A stretch of DNA of 64,000 bases from Actinacidiphila cocklensis (GCF_907177275.1 NZ_CAJSLV010000092.1:209730-273729), one strand, 5' to 3'; positions 35,621-44,320 are shown, counted from the first letter of the stretch. The notes: generated by a model from the sequence alone, not told the origin. Program-made: numbers and translations.

Positions 35621-36517
35621 ATGGAGCATGAGTCCTTCGTTCCGGGCATGACCACCGTGCGTCTGCTGCAGGCGCTGCGCACGCCGGATGTGGTGCGGGC
35701 CAGCCTGCCCGGCTGGCAGCCCGACGCCGGGGAGGCGCCCGACGGCGCCGCCGAGGGGCGGCTGCGGCTGCGGGTCGGCGGTTCCACGATCACCTACCGC
35801 GGCACCGTGACGGTCAGCGGCGACGGTCCCGGCTTCACGGTGCGGGCGGCCGGCACGGAGGTGCGCGGCGGCGGGAGCGTCACGGCCACCGCCGAGGTCA
35901 CCGTGGTGACGGCGGTGCAGCCCGAGGCCGGCGTGACGGTCGTCTGGCGCGGCGAGGCGCAGGCGGAGGGCCGGCTCGCGACGTACGAGCCCGCGGCGGT
36001 GGAGGCGGCCGTACGGCGGCTGCTGGACCGTTTCTGTGCCGAGCTGGCGGCGAACGCCCCGGCCGCCGAGGCGCGCGACGCGGACGTACCGCAGGACGAG
36101 GCCGACGAAGCGCCGCAGGACGCACCGCAGGACGCGGCAGGACCCGAGGCCGTACCCGCGGAGCCGGACGACGCGGCCGGCGAGCCCGAGCCGGACGTGG
36201 TGGACGACCTGGGGGAGCCGGGGCAGCCCGCCGACCTCGACGACTTCGAGCTGGTCGAGGTCGAGGTGGAGGTCCCGGAGAGCGCCGCGGCGCTCGACGA
36301 CCTCGTACCGCCCGCCGAGGCCGCGCACGCCCGCCGGACGATGATCGGCCGCAGCGCGGAGGAGGTCGACCACGCGCCGCCGCGCGGGCGGTACGCACCC
36401 GTGCCCGCGCCGGACAGCTCGTCCGCGGCGGCCACCCTGCGCTGGGCGGCACCGGTGGCCGCGGCGCTGGTCGCCTCCGCGGTCGTCGTGGGCCGCGTGC
36501 TGCGGCGCCGCGGCTGA
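35621..36517 (+). CDS. SRPBCC (CoxG-like) domain protein with a C-terminal membrane anchor
   Basis: This 298-residue protein has an N-terminal SRPBCC-like ligand-binding domain (about 1-145; MEHESFVPGMTTVRLLQALR, then TATAEVTVVTAVQPEAGVTV and AAVEAAVRRLLDRFCAELA). A long acidic, Ala/Pro-rich disordered region (150-250) and one C-terminal helix (AAPVAAALVASAVVVGRVLR) with an Arg-rich end follow. It may hold a hydrophobic ligand near the membrane; no substrate can be named. ATG 35621 lies seven bases after TAGGCT, consistent with a leaderless start. Confidence 0.7.
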   Translation: MEHESFVPGMTTVRLLQALRTPDVVRASLPGWQPDAGEAPDGAAEGRLRLRVGGSTITYRGTVTVSGDGPGFTVRAAGTEVRGGGSVTATAEVTVVTAVQPEAGVTVVWRGEAQAEGRLATYEPAAVEAAVRRLLDRFCAELAANAPAAEARDADVPQDEADEAPQDAPQDAAGPEAVPAEPDDAAGEPEPDVVDDLGEPGQPADLDDFELVEVEVEVPESAAALDDLVPPAEAAHARRTMIGRSAEEVDHAPPRGRYAPVPAPDSSSAAATLRWAAPVAAALVASAVVVGRVLRRRG

Positions 36518-36639
36518 GCTCGGAGCGCCCTGGCAACCGCGTCGGCCGGCCGTCCCGCGAGACGGCGTCAGCTCGCCGCCACCACCCACTCGCCGGACCA
36601 TAAGTGAACGTCAGAGCACCCGCCCGCTACGCTCGTCGC

Positions 36640-37443
36640 GTGGAGAACCAGACGAAGCTGACGGCGGGCGACGCCGAACTGATCCTGGAGCCCGGGAACG
36701 GCTGCCGGATCGCCTCCCTGCGGGTCGCGGGGACGGAACTCCTGCGCCAGGGCGACCGATTCGGCGCCTTTCTTATGGTGCCGTGGGCGGGCAGAACCGA
36801 GAACGGGGTCTTCCGCAACGGCGGTGTCACCCACCAGCTCCCGGTGGACGCGCCCCCGCACGCGATCCATGGCACCGGGCGGCACGTCGCCTGGCAGGAG
36901 GCGGCCCCAGCGACCGCCACGACCGCGGCCTACTACTTCGACCTGGCCGACCCCTGGCCCTACCCGGGACGGGTCACCCACACCGTGGAGCTGGCACCGC
37001 ACTCGGTGACCCTGACGATGAGCGTCGAGGCGCCGGCGGGCGGGGACTCCTTCCCCGCGCAGGCCGGCTGGCACCCGTGGTGGCGGCGCAACCTCGGCCA
37101 GGGCGGGCAGGACGTCGAGCTGGCGTTCAGCGCGGAGTGGCAGGAGGAGCGCGGCAGCAACCACCTGCCCAACGGCAACCGCATCGACCCCAAGCCCGGC
37201 CCCTGGGACGACTGCTTCGGCATGCCCGACGGGGTGGACGTGACGCTGACCTGGCCCGGCGAGATGCGGCTCGAGGTGCGCAGCCCCGCACAGTGGGCGG
37301 TGATCTACGACGAGCAGCCCGAGGCGGTGTGCGTCGAGCCGCAGTCCGGCCCGCCCAACGGCCTGAACACCGCACCGCGGCTGGTCACCCCGATCGACCC
37401 GCTGGAGATTTCCACCGTCTGGACCTGGCACCGGATCGGCTGA
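36640..37443 (+). CDS. Aldose 1-epimerase family protein
   Basis: This roughly 267-residue protein belongs to the galactose mutarotase family. FLMVPWAGRTENGVFRNGG is the typical early motif, then HAIHGTGRHVAWQ and FPAQAGWHPWWRRNL (catalytic His region). VCVEPQSGPPNGLN carries the catalytic Glu motif. It interconverts sugar anomers; the sugar is unknown. GTG 36640 (VENQTKLTAGDAEL) is preferred because TACGCT lies six bases upstream, a leaderless arrangement; an in-frame GTG at 36604 would add 12 residues. A strong hairpin separates it from pyrE. Confidence 0.85.
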   Translation: MENQTKLTAGDAELILEPGNGCRIASLRVAGTELLRQGDRFGAFLMVPWAGRTENGVFRNGGVTHQLPVDAPPHAIHGTGRHVAWQEAAPATATTAAYYFDLADPWPYPGRVTHTVELAPHSVTLTMSVEAPAGGDSFPAQAGWHPWWRRNLGQGGQDVELAFSAEWQEERGSNHLPNGNRIDPKPGPWDDCFGMPDGVDVTLTWPGEMRLEVRSPAQWAVIYDEQPEAVCVEPQSGPPNGLNTAPRLVTPIDPLEISTVWTWHRIG

Positions 37444-37496
37444 CCCGGGCACCCGCCCCTGCCCGACCAGGGGATCCGCCCCCGAGGAACGGAACC

Positions 37497-37536
37497 GGCC
37501 CCGCGACCGGCGCTGCGTGCGCCCGGTCGCGGGGCC
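37497..37536 (+). terminator. Strong hairpin terminator between the epimerase gene and pyrE
   Basis: A perfect 14-bp stem (37497-37510 with 37523-37536; arm GGCCCCGCGACCGG) with a 12-base loop ends one base before the GATACT -10 element of pyrE. Termination of the upstream message is the simplest role. Confidence 0.8.
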
Positions 37537-37550
37537 GGATACTTGTGGGC

Positions 37551-38093
37551 ATGAGTGACGACGTACGCAGTGCCCTGCTGCAGCAGATCAAGGACAAGGC
37601 CGTGGTGCACGGCAAGGTGACCCTCTCCTCCGGGCTGGAGGCCGACTTCTACATCGACCTGCGGCGCATCACGCTGGACGGCGAGGCGGCACCGCTGGCC
37701 GGACAGGTGATGCTGGACCTGACCGCTGACCTGGACTTCGACGCGGTCGGCGGCCTGACACTGGGCGCCGACCCGGTGGCCGGAGCGATGCTGCACGCCT
37801 CCGCGGCGCGCGGGAAGCGGCTGGACGCCTTCGTGGTGCGCAAAGCCAACAAGGCGCACGGGCTGCAGCGCCGTATCGAGGGCACGGAGGTCAAGGGCCG
37901 CCGGGTGCTGGTGGTGGAGGACACCTCGACCACCGGCGGCTCGCCGCTGACCGCGGTCGAGGCGGTCAGGGAAGCGGGCGGCGAGGTGGTCGCGGTCGCC
38001 GTGATCGTCGACCGCGGCGCGGAGCCGAAGGTTACGCAGGCGGGTCTGCCGTATCTCGCCGCGTATTCGCTGGCCGACCTCGATCTGGGCTGA
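37551..38093 (+). CDS. pyrE: Orotate phosphoribosyltransferase
   Basis: This 180-residue enzyme transfers ribose phosphate from PRPP to orotate in UMP synthesis. LSSGLEADFYIDLRRITLDG, GGLTLGADPVAGAMLHASAA, FVVRKANKAHGL and the PRPP-binding motif VLVVEDTSTTGGSPL are all present. ATG 37551 follows GATACT by seven bases, indicating a leaderless message. The other pyr genes are not nearby, as is normal in Streptomyces, where pyrE sits beside fba. Confidence 0.96.
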   Translation: MSDDVRSALLQQIKDKAVVHGKVTLSSGLEADFYIDLRRITLDGEAAPLAGQVMLDLTADLDFDAVGGLTLGADPVAGAMLHASAARGKRLDAFVVRKANKAHGLQRRIEGTEVKGRRVLVVEDTSTTGGSPLTAVEAVREAGGEVVAVAVIVDRGAEPKVTQAGLPYLAAYSLADLDLG

Positions 38094-38100
38094 TCTGCTC

Positions 38101-38133
38101 GCCGCCGCCGTCCGCATCCCGGTCGGCGGCGGC
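38101..38133 (+). terminator. Hairpin terminator after pyrE
   Basis: GCCGCCGCCG (38101-38110) pairs with CGGCGGCGGC (38124-38133), extended by CC/GG inside, eight bases after the pyrE stop. Confidence 0.65.
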
Positions 38134-38187
38134 CCCGGCGACCTCTTCCCAGCGGTGCGCTGACCTGCGGTTTTGTGCGCTCCGTGA

Positions 38188-38203
38188 TGTTCCACGTGAA
38201 ACA
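38188..38203. other. parS-like ParB binding site
   Basis: TGTTCCACGTGAAACA differs at one base from the palindromic parS consensus TGTTTCACGTGAAACA. It is intergenic, 128 bases before fba, as most Streptomyces parS sites are intergenic and origin-proximal. ParB binding here would contribute to the segregation complex around oriC. Confidence 0.8.
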
Positions 38204-38330
38204 TGCGGCGGGCGGTCCGCGACAGGCTCCGTACCGAGGTGGTGTATCCGTTCGGGAATGGGAAGATAGGGCCGACGATGACGTCGCCACGCCAGCACCA
38301 CCACCCCGCGGAATCTGAGGAGCGGAAACG

Positions 38331-39353
38331 ATGCCCATCGCAACCCCCGAGGTCTACAACGACATGCTCGACCGGGCGAAGGCGGGCAGGTTCGCCTACC
38401 CGGCCATCAATGTCACCTCGTCGCAGACGCTGCATGCCGCGCTGCGCGGCCTCGCCGAGGCGGAGAGCGACGGCATCATCCAGATCTCCACGGGCGGCGC
38501 GGAGTTCCTGGGCGGCCAGTACAGCAAGGACATGGTCACCGGCGCGGTCGCGCTCGCCGAGTTCGCTCACATCGTCGCCGAGAAGTACCCGGTCACCGTC
38601 GCGCTGCACACCGACCACTGCCCGAAGGACAAGCTGGACGCCTACGTCCGCCCGCTGCTGGCGATCTCGCAGGAGCGTGTCGACGCCGGCCGCAACCCGC
38701 TGTTCCAGTCCCACATGTGGGACGGCTCCGCCGAGAACCTGGACGACAACCTCGCCATCGCCAAGGAGCTGCTGGCCCAGGCGGCCAAGGCCAAGATCAT
38801 CCTGGAGATGGAGATCACCCCGACCGGCGGTGAGGAGGACGGCGTCTCGCACGAGATCAACGACAACCTCTACACCACCGTCGACGACGCCTTCCGCACC
38901 GTCGAGGCGGTCGGCCTCGGCGAGCAGGGCCGCTACCTGCTGGCCGCCTCCTTCGGCAACGTCCACGGCGTCTACAAGCCGGGCAACGTGGTGCTGCGCC
39001 CGGGCATCCTCAAGGAGCTCCAGGACGCGGTGGCGCAGAAGTACGGCAAGGCCAACGCCTTCGACTTCGTCTTCCACGGCGGCTCCGGCTCCACGCTCGA
39101 GGAGATCAACGAGGCGCTGGAGAACGGCGTCGTGAAGATGAACATCGACACCGACCTGCAGTACGCCTTCACCCGTCCCGTCGCCGGGCACATGTTCGCC
39201 AACTACGACGGTGTGCTGAAGGTCGACGGCGAGGTCGGCAACAAGAAGGCCTACGACCCGCGCGTGTGGGGCAAGGCGGCCGAGGCGGGCATGGCCGCCC
39301 GCGTCGTCGTCGCCGCGGAGAACCTGCGCTCGGCGGGCAACAAGCGCAAGTAG
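38331..39353 (+). CDS. fba: Class II fructose-bisphosphate aldolase
   Basis: This 340-residue zinc aldolase of glycolysis and gluconeogenesis has INVTSSQTLHAALRGLAEAE, VALHTDHCPKDKLDAYVRPL (zinc ligand and catalytic Asp), ILEMEITPTGGEEDGVSHEI, SFGNVHGVYKPGNVVL (zinc His, phosphate loop) and VFHGGSGSTLEEINEALENG. These define the longer, E. coli-like class II type. ATG 38331 is preceded by GAGGAGCGG. The upstream region contains the parS-like site, and a long hairpin follows the gene. Confidence 0.97.
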   Translation: MPIATPEVYNDMLDRAKAGRFAYPAINVTSSQTLHAALRGLAEAESDGIIQISTGGAEFLGGQYSKDMVTGAVALAEFAHIVAEKYPVTVALHTDHCPKDKLDAYVRPLLAISQERVDAGRNPLFQSHMWDGSAENLDDNLAIAKELLAQAAKAKIILEMEITPTGGEEDGVSHEINDNLYTTVDDAFRTVEAVGLGEQGRYLLAASFGNVHGVYKPGNVVLRPGILKELQDAVAQKYGKANAFDFVFHGGSGSTLEEINEALENGVVKMNIDTDLQYAFTRPVAGHMFANYDGVLKVDGEVGNKKAYDPRVWGKAAEAGMAARVVVAAENLRSAGNKRK

Positions 39354-39360
39354 TCCTCAC

Positions 39361-39463
39361 CGGCGCTGCCCGGCCCACCGGCCGCTGCCCGGCCCACCGG
39401 CCGCTGCCCGGCCCACCGGCCGCTGCCCGGCCCACCGGCGCTGCCCGGCCCACCGGCCGCCGC
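39361..39463. repeat. 19-bp tandem repeat between fba and its terminator
   Basis: The unit CGGCCGCTGCCCGGCCCAC is repeated about five times, with one-base-shorter copies (CGGCGCTGCCCGGCCCAC) at the first and fifth positions. It lies directly after the fba stop and before the hairpin, so it would form part of the fba 3' untranslated region. Confidence 0.85.
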
Positions 39464-39482
39464 CCGCAGGGCCGTGAGACCC

Positions 39483-39520
39483 CGAAAGGACCCCAGGCAA
39501 CCTTGCCCGGGGTCCTTTCG
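39483..39520 (+). terminator. Strong hairpin terminator after fba
   Basis: CGAAAGGACCCC (39483-39494) pairs with GGGGTCCTTTCG (39509-39520), and GGCAA/TTGCC extends the stem inside. It is followed within 30 bases by the DUF3151 gene. Confidence 0.85.
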
Positions 39521-39547
39521 CACGCCGGCTCGGGCAGACTGGAACCC

Positions 39548-39961
39548 ATGGCCAATCACGAGAATCTGCTCGGGGGTCCCGCCCCCACCCACCTGCCCGA
39601 CGACCCGGAGCCGCGCGAGCTGCTCGCCTCGGGCACCGCGCCCGCCGAGGTCGCGAAGAAGTACCCGGCGTCCTCGCTGGTCTGGGCACAGCTTGCCGAC
39701 GACGCCTTCGAGGCGGGCAGCGTCGTGGAGTCCTACGCCTACGCCCGCACCGGCTACCACCGCGGCCTCGACGCGCTGCGCAGGGCCGGCTGGAAGGGCC
39801 ACGGCCCGGTGCCGTTCGAGCACGAGCCGAACCGCGGTTTCCTGCGCGCACTGCACGCGCTCGGCCGGGCAGCCCAGGCCATCGGCGAGGAGGACGAGTA
39901 CGAGCGCTGCACCGCCTTCCTGCGGGACAGCTCGCCGACCGCTGCCGACACCCTGAGCTGA
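39548..39961 (+). CDS. DUF3151 family protein
   Basis: This 137-residue protein is a DUF3151 member: NLLGGPAPTHLPDDPEPREL, ASSLVWAQLADDAFEAGSVV, ESYAYARTGYHRGLDALRRA and PNRGFLRALHALGRAAQAIG. The family is widespread in actinobacteria next to fba and is uncharacterised; the helical pattern suggests a small TPR-like fold. ATG 39548 follows CAGACT by seven bases, so the message may be leaderless. Confidence 0.9.
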   Translation: MANHENLLGGPAPTHLPDDPEPRELLASGTAPAEVAKKYPASSLVWAQLADDAFEAGSVVESYAYARTGYHRGLDALRRAGWKGHGPVPFEHEPNRGFLRALHALGRAAQAIGEEDEYERCTAFLRDSSPTAADTLS

Positions 39962-40202
39962 GTCCCCCGGGGGCCGCCCCGGCCCCCCTGCGGCCGCCTG
40001 CCGCCCGCCGCCCAATGTTGCAGTCCTGCCACAGAGGGGTGGCGCGTGGCATAGCCACGTACCTGTGTGCGATTCTTGGCGGTGTTCTTCGTGTCGTACA
40101 CGTGTGTGTCCGACCACATGTCCACACGCAGCACGGATAAGCCATGGGGGGCCGGAGCAGGAGCCGGGGCCGTGGGCCGGCTGCGCGGCCGCAGGGGGAG
40201 TC

Positions 40203-41093
40203 TTGGCAGCACAACGCAGCCGGCATCGTCATGGACGCCGGCGGGCGAAGAGCCGCGCCGCGATAGCCGGGCCGCTAGCGCTCGGTGTCGTCCTCCTCGT
40301 CGTCGTCACCGCCGGATACGCGGCCTGGCACAAGACCCAGGAGACCGCGGGCTCCGCGGTGCTGGACGACGGCATCAAGGCGTCCGCCACGGCCACCACC
40401 ACCCCGCCGTCCTCCGCGGCCGCGGACGGCGGCCGCAGCCCCTCCGCCCGGCCGTCCCCCTCCCGCACCGCCACGAGCACCCCGCCGCGCCCGACCCGCA
40501 CGCCCTCGCCGCCGCCGCCCACGTCCGTGCCGAAGTCCGGCACCGGCACCTTCAGCACCGCCAGGGCCGACGGCAGCGCCTCAGGGCACGGCCTCATCCG
40601 CCGCTACAAGGTCGAGGTCGAGGGCGGCATCTCGCTGTCGGCCACCGACGCGGCCCACGAGATCGCCGCCATCCTGGCCAACCCGCGCGGCTGGACCGCC
40701 GACGGCCACGACGGCTTCCAGCTGGTCTCCTCCGGCCCCGCCGACTTCGTGATCAAGGTTGCGACACCGGACACCGTGGACGACATCTGCGGTGCCGCGG
40801 GCCTGCTCACCCGCGGCGAGGTCAACTGCGACGTCGGCGCCACCGTCGTCGTCAACCTCAAGCGCTGGATGCTCGGCTCGCCCGAGTTCGACGGCCCCAT
40901 CGAGGGCTACCGCGCGCTGATCATCAACCACGAGGTCGGCCACCGCATCGGCCACCACCACGAGGGCTGCCCGGGACCGGGCAAGCCGGCGCCGGTGATG
41001 ATGCAGCAGATCAAGGGCCTCAAGGGCTGCACCGCCAACCAGTGGCCCTACGACGCCCGCGGGCGCTACATCTCCGGGCCGCCCGTCGCGTGA
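40203..41093 (+). CDS. DUF3152 family secreted or membrane-anchored metallopeptidase-like protein
   Basis: This roughly 296-residue protein has a basic N-terminus, one membrane segment (AGPLALGVVLLVVVTAGYAA) and a Pro/Ser/Thr-rich linker. A DUF3152 domain follows with ILANPRGWTADGHDGFQLVS and INHEVGHRIGHHHEGCPGPG, an HExGH...H zinc-type motif. TANQWPYDARGRYISG ends the domain. The Cys pairs and the anchor place it outside the membrane. A peptidase role is inferred from the motif. TTG 40203 is chosen because CAGGGGGAG lies just upstream; the frame is open further upstream without conserved sequence. Confidence 0.8.
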   Translation: MAAQRSRHRHGRRRAKSRAAIAGPLALGVVLLVVVTAGYAAWHKTQETAGSAVLDDGIKASATATTTPPSSAAADGGRSPSARPSPSRTATSTPPRPTRTPSPPPPTSVPKSGTGTFSTARADGSASGHGLIRRYKVEVEGGISLSATDAAHEIAAILANPRGWTADGHDGFQLVSSGPADFVIKVATPDTVDDICGAAGLLTRGEVNCDVGATVVVNLKRWMLGSPEFDGPIEGYRALIINHEVGHRIGHHHEGCPGPGKPAPVMMQQIKGLKGCTANQWPYDARGRYISGPPVA

Positions 41094-41228
41094 CCTGCGG
41101 CGCCCGCCGGCCGCGCGACCCTCCTGCGGCGGCACGCCGCGGGAGGCCGGGCCTTGCCGGATTCGTCCGCACCGCCGATGATCGCGGCGTGGCCCGGTGA
41201 TCCCGGGCGACCCGTTCTGGAGGTAGAC

Positions 41229-42065
41229 ATGTCCGACACACCGATCGACGAGGCGGCGACCCCGAACCTCTCGTTCGAGGGCAGCACGCCGTACGAGGAC
41301 TACGTACAGGCGTCCGTGCTCACCCATCTGCAGCACCCGCTGTCCGACGAGCCCGGCGAGATGGCCTTCCTGGTCACCACCCAGGTCATGGAGCTGTGGT
41401 TCACCCTGCTGGTCCACGAATGGACCACCGCGGCGCGTGCGCTGCGCCAGGACGACCTGCCGACCGCCATGGCGGCGCTGCACCGCAGCCTGCCGGAGCT
41501 GGAGTCGCTGAACGCATCCTGGAAGCCGATCGCGCACCTCACCCCCGGGCAGTTCAACGCCTACCGCTCCGCCCTCGGCGAGGGCTCCGGCTTCCAGTCC
41601 GCGATGTACCGGCGGCTGGAGTTCCTGCTCGGCGACAAGTCCGCGTCCATGCTCGTCCCGCACCGCGGCACCCCCAGCGCCCACGCGGAACTGGAGAAGG
41701 CCCTCACCGAGCCGAGCCTCTACGACGAGGTACTGCGGCTGCTCGACCGGCGCGGCTACGCCATCCCCGCCGCCGTGCTCGACCGCGACCCGTCGCTGCG
41801 CTACGAGCCGCACCCCGAGGTCGAACGGGCCTGGCAGCGCGTCTACGCCGCCGACGACCAGGACTCCGACCTCATCAGGCTCGGCGAGACCCTCACCGAC
41901 GTCGCCGAATACGTGTGGCGCTGGCGCAACGACCACCTGGTGGCGACCCGCCGCGCGATGGGCGCGAAGACCGGGACCGGCGGCTCCGCGGGGGTGGCCT
42001 GGCTGGAGAAGCGCGCCACGAAGAACGTCTTCCCCGAGCTGTGGACGGCCCGTAGCCATGTCTGA
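41229..42065 (+). CDS. kynA: Tryptophan 2,3-dioxygenase
   Basis: This 278-residue haem dioxygenase opens the indole ring of tryptophan to N-formylkynurenine. EMAFLVTTQVMELWFTLLVH is the active-site helix, HLTPGQFNAYRSALGEGSGF is typical, and RNDHLVATRRAMGAKTGTGG includes the proximal haem His and the substrate loop. ATG 41229 is preceded by GGAGG five bases upstream. Its end overlaps the kynU start by eight bases, giving a coupled kynA-kynU-hydrolase operon. Confidence 0.96.
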   Translation: MSDTPIDEAATPNLSFEGSTPYEDYVQASVLTHLQHPLSDEPGEMAFLVTTQVMELWFTLLVHEWTTAARALRQDDLPTAMAALHRSLPELESLNASWKPIAHLTPGQFNAYRSALGEGSGFQSAMYRRLEFLLGDKSASMLVPHRGTPSAHAELEKALTEPSLYDEVLRLLDRRGYAIPAAVLDRDPSLRYEPHPEVERAWQRVYAADDQDSDLIRLGETLTDVAEYVWRWRNDHLVATRRAMGAKTGTGGSAGVAWLEKRATKNVFPELWTARSHV

Positions 42066-43272
42066 CCCGAACCGCCGGCCCGAGCTGACCTCGCGCGCCG
42101 CCGCCCTGGACGCCGCCGACCCGCTCGCGGCCGTACGCGACCGCTTCGCGCTCGACGACGCCACCGTCTACCTCGACGGCAACTCGCTGGGCGCGCTGTC
42201 CACCGGGGTGCTGCCGCGGCTGGCCGACGTCGTCACCCGCGAGTGGGGCGAGCTGCGGATCAGGTCGTGGGAGGAGAGCGGCTGGTGGACCGCACCCGAG
42301 CGGATCGGCGACCGTATCGCCCCGCTGGTCGGCGCCGCCCCCGGGCAGGTCGTGGTCGGCGACTCGACCAGCGTCAACGTCTTCAAGGCGCTGGTCGCCG
42401 CGGTCCGGATGGCGCCGCCCGGGCGGACCGAGATCCTGGTGGACGCCGCGACCTTCCCCACCGACGGCTACATCGCCGCCTCCGCGGCCCGGCTGACCGG
42501 CCGCACCGTCCGGCCCGTGCCCGCAGCCGACATCGGCGCGGCCGCAGGCGCCTCGACGGCAGCCGCCCTGGTCAACCACGTCGACTACCGCACCGGGCGG
42601 CTGTACGACCTGGCCGGCACCACCGCCGCCCTGCACGCGGCGGGCGCGCTCGCCGTGTGGGACCTGTGCCACAGCGCGGGCGCGCTGCCGGTGGCGCTGG
42701 ACGCCGACGGGGTCGACCTGGCGGTCGGCTGCACCTACAAGTACCTCAACGGCGGCCCCGGCTCGCCGGCCTACCTCTACGTACGCCGCGAGCTGCAGCC
42801 GCGCTTCGACTCGCCGCTGCCCGGCTGGAACTCGCACGCCGACCCCTTCGGCATGTCGCCCGGCTACGAGCCCGCCGAGGGTGCGCCCCGCGGCCGGGTC
42901 GGCACCCCGGAGATCCTCTCGCTGCTCGCCCTCGACGCGGCCCTCGACGTCTGGGACGGCGTGACGACCGAGTCCGTACGGGCCAAGAGCCTCGGGCTGA
43001 CCGACTTCTTCCTGGACTGCACGGCCGCGCTGCTGCCGCCCGGCCGGGTCGACTCCGTCACGCCCGCCGCGCACCGGGAACGCGGCAGCCAGGTGTCGCT
43101 GCGCTGCGCGGACGCCGCCGAGGTGATGCGCGAGCTGACCGCCAGGGGCGTCGTCGGCGACTACCGCAGGCCCGACGTGCTGCGCTTCGGCTTCACCCCG
43201 CTCTACACCCGCTACGCGGACGCGCTGCGCGCCGCGCGCGTACTGGCCGACGTGATCGAAGGGACCGCCTGA
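42058..43272 (+). CDS. kynU: Kynureninase
   Basis: This 404-residue PLP enzyme splits kynurenine into anthranilate and alanine. ATVYLDGNSLGALSTGVLPR is the N-terminal signature, VVGDSTSVNVFKALVAA binds the cofactor phosphate, and LCHSAGALPVALDADGVDLA provides the cofactor Asp. VGCTYKYLNGGPGSPAYLY carries the PLP lysine. It overlaps kynA by eight bases and is followed three bases later by the hydrolase gene, so all three genes are one transcription unit. Confidence 0.96.
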   Translation: MSDPNRRPELTSRAAALDAADPLAAVRDRFALDDATVYLDGNSLGALSTGVLPRLADVVTREWGELRIRSWEESGWWTAPERIGDRIAPLVGAAPGQVVVGDSTSVNVFKALVAAVRMAPPGRTEILVDAATFPTDGYIAASAARLTGRTVRPVPAADIGAAAGASTAAALVNHVDYRTGRLYDLAGTTAALHAAGALAVWDLCHSAGALPVALDADGVDLAVGCTYKYLNGGPGSPAYLYVRRELQPRFDSPLPGWNSHADPFGMSPGYEPAEGAPRGRVGTPEILSLLALDAALDVWDGVTTESVRAKSLGLTDFFLDCTAALLPPGRVDSVTPAAHRERGSQVSLRCADAAEVMRELTARGVVGDYRRPDVLRFGFTPLYTRYADALRAARVLADVIEGTA

Positions 43273-43275
43273 CCG

Positions 43276-44166
43276 ATGGCTGCCGACTCCGCCGTGCCCC
43301 CGCCCCGGTCCGAGGCCGCGGCGGAGGAGGCGTCGGCCTTCCGGCACGCACCCGTGCCCGCGGACGCCACCGCCCGCTACGGCGACCAGCAGGGGCAGCT
43401 GGTCGACTTCTACCGTCCGGCCCCCGCGCGCGGCGGCGACGCCCGTCCCGCGCCGCTGGTCGCGGTGCTGCACGGCGGTGCCTGGCGGGCACGCTACGAC
43501 CGCGCGCATATCTCCCCGCTGGCCGCGCACCTGGCCCGGCAGGGCTTCGCGGTGGCGTCGGTGGAATACCGCACGGGCGCCCCCGGCAAGGCCTCCGCCG
43601 CCGGGCGCTGGCCCGACACCTTCGACGACGTGGCCGCCGCCGTCGACGCGCTGCCCGCACTGGCCGTACAGGCGCTCGGCGCGGACCAGGTCGACCCGCG
43701 CCGCGTCGTGCTCACCGGGCACAGCGCGGGCGGCCACCTGGCGCTGTGGGCCGCCGCGCGGCACGTGCTGCCCCCCGAGTCCCGCTGGCACCGCCCCGCA
43801 CCTCCCCCGTTGCGCGGCGTGGTGGCGCTGGCCCCGATAGCCGACTTCACCTCCGCGATGCGGTTGCGGGTGTGCTCCGACGCCGTGATCGAGCTGCTCG
43901 GCGGCCCCGACCACCTCACGGCCCGGCTTCCGCACGTCGACCCCGCCGGGCTGCTTCCCACCGGCATCCCGGTCACCATCGTGCACGGCACCACTGACAT
44001 CGACGTCCCGCCGCAGGTCAGCCACGCGTACGCCCGCGCGGCGGCGGCAGCGGGGGAGGAGGTCGTCACGGCGTGGCTGCCCGGGACCGGGCACTTCCCG
44101 CTGATCGACCCGTCCGCCCCGGCGGTGTCGGCTGTCGCCGACGAGATCGCCCAACTCGCCTGGTAG
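43276..44166 (+). CDS. Alpha/beta hydrolase, probable kynurenine formamidase
   Basis: This 296-residue hydrolase has the oxyanion motif VLHGGAWRARYD, nucleophile elbow VLTGHSAGGHLALWAA, an Asp in GTTDIDVPPQVS and the His in PGTGHFPLIDP. The first half is of the BD-FAE/esterase type. Position as the third gene of a kynA-kynU operon supports hydrolysis of N-formylkynurenine, completing tryptophan to anthranilate. This is inference from context, since the family also includes carboxylesterases. ATG 43276 directly follows the kynU stop. Confidence 0.85.
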   Translation: MAADSAVPPPRSEAAAEEASAFRHAPVPADATARYGDQQGQLVDFYRPAPARGGDARPAPLVAVLHGGAWRARYDRAHISPLAAHLARQGFAVASVEYRTGAPGKASAAGRWPDTFDDVAAAVDALPALAVQALGADQVDPRRVVLTGHSAGGHLALWAAARHVLPPESRWHRPAPPPLRGVVALAPIADFTSAMRLRVCSDAVIELLGGPDHLTARLPHVDPAGLLPTGIPVTIVHGTTDIDVPPQVSHAYARAAAAAGEEVVTAWLPGTGHFPLIDPSAPAVSAVADEIAQLAW

Positions 44167-44198
44167 CCGTCCGCCTCCCCTGCCAGGGGGGCGGGGGC

Positions 44199-44297
44199 GG
44201 GTGCCCCTTGCGCTGCGCGCTTGCCTTAGCCGCCGCGGGGAACTGCGCGCGTAACCCCCACCGGGGGAAAGCCGACCGCCCACCGCAAGGGGCACCC
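44199..44297. repeat. Long inverted repeat between the kyn operon and crp
   Basis: GGGTGCCCCTTGCG (44199-44212) and CGCAAGGGGCACCC (44284-44297) are perfect complements, 71 bases apart. The enclosed sequence contains GGGGAACTGCGCGC and CCCCCACCGGGGG, resembling a palindromic element found between many Streptomyces genes. It may terminate both converging transcripts. Confidence 0.7.
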
Positions 44298-44320
44298 CCT
44301 CAGAAGGGCGCCGCAGAGCG

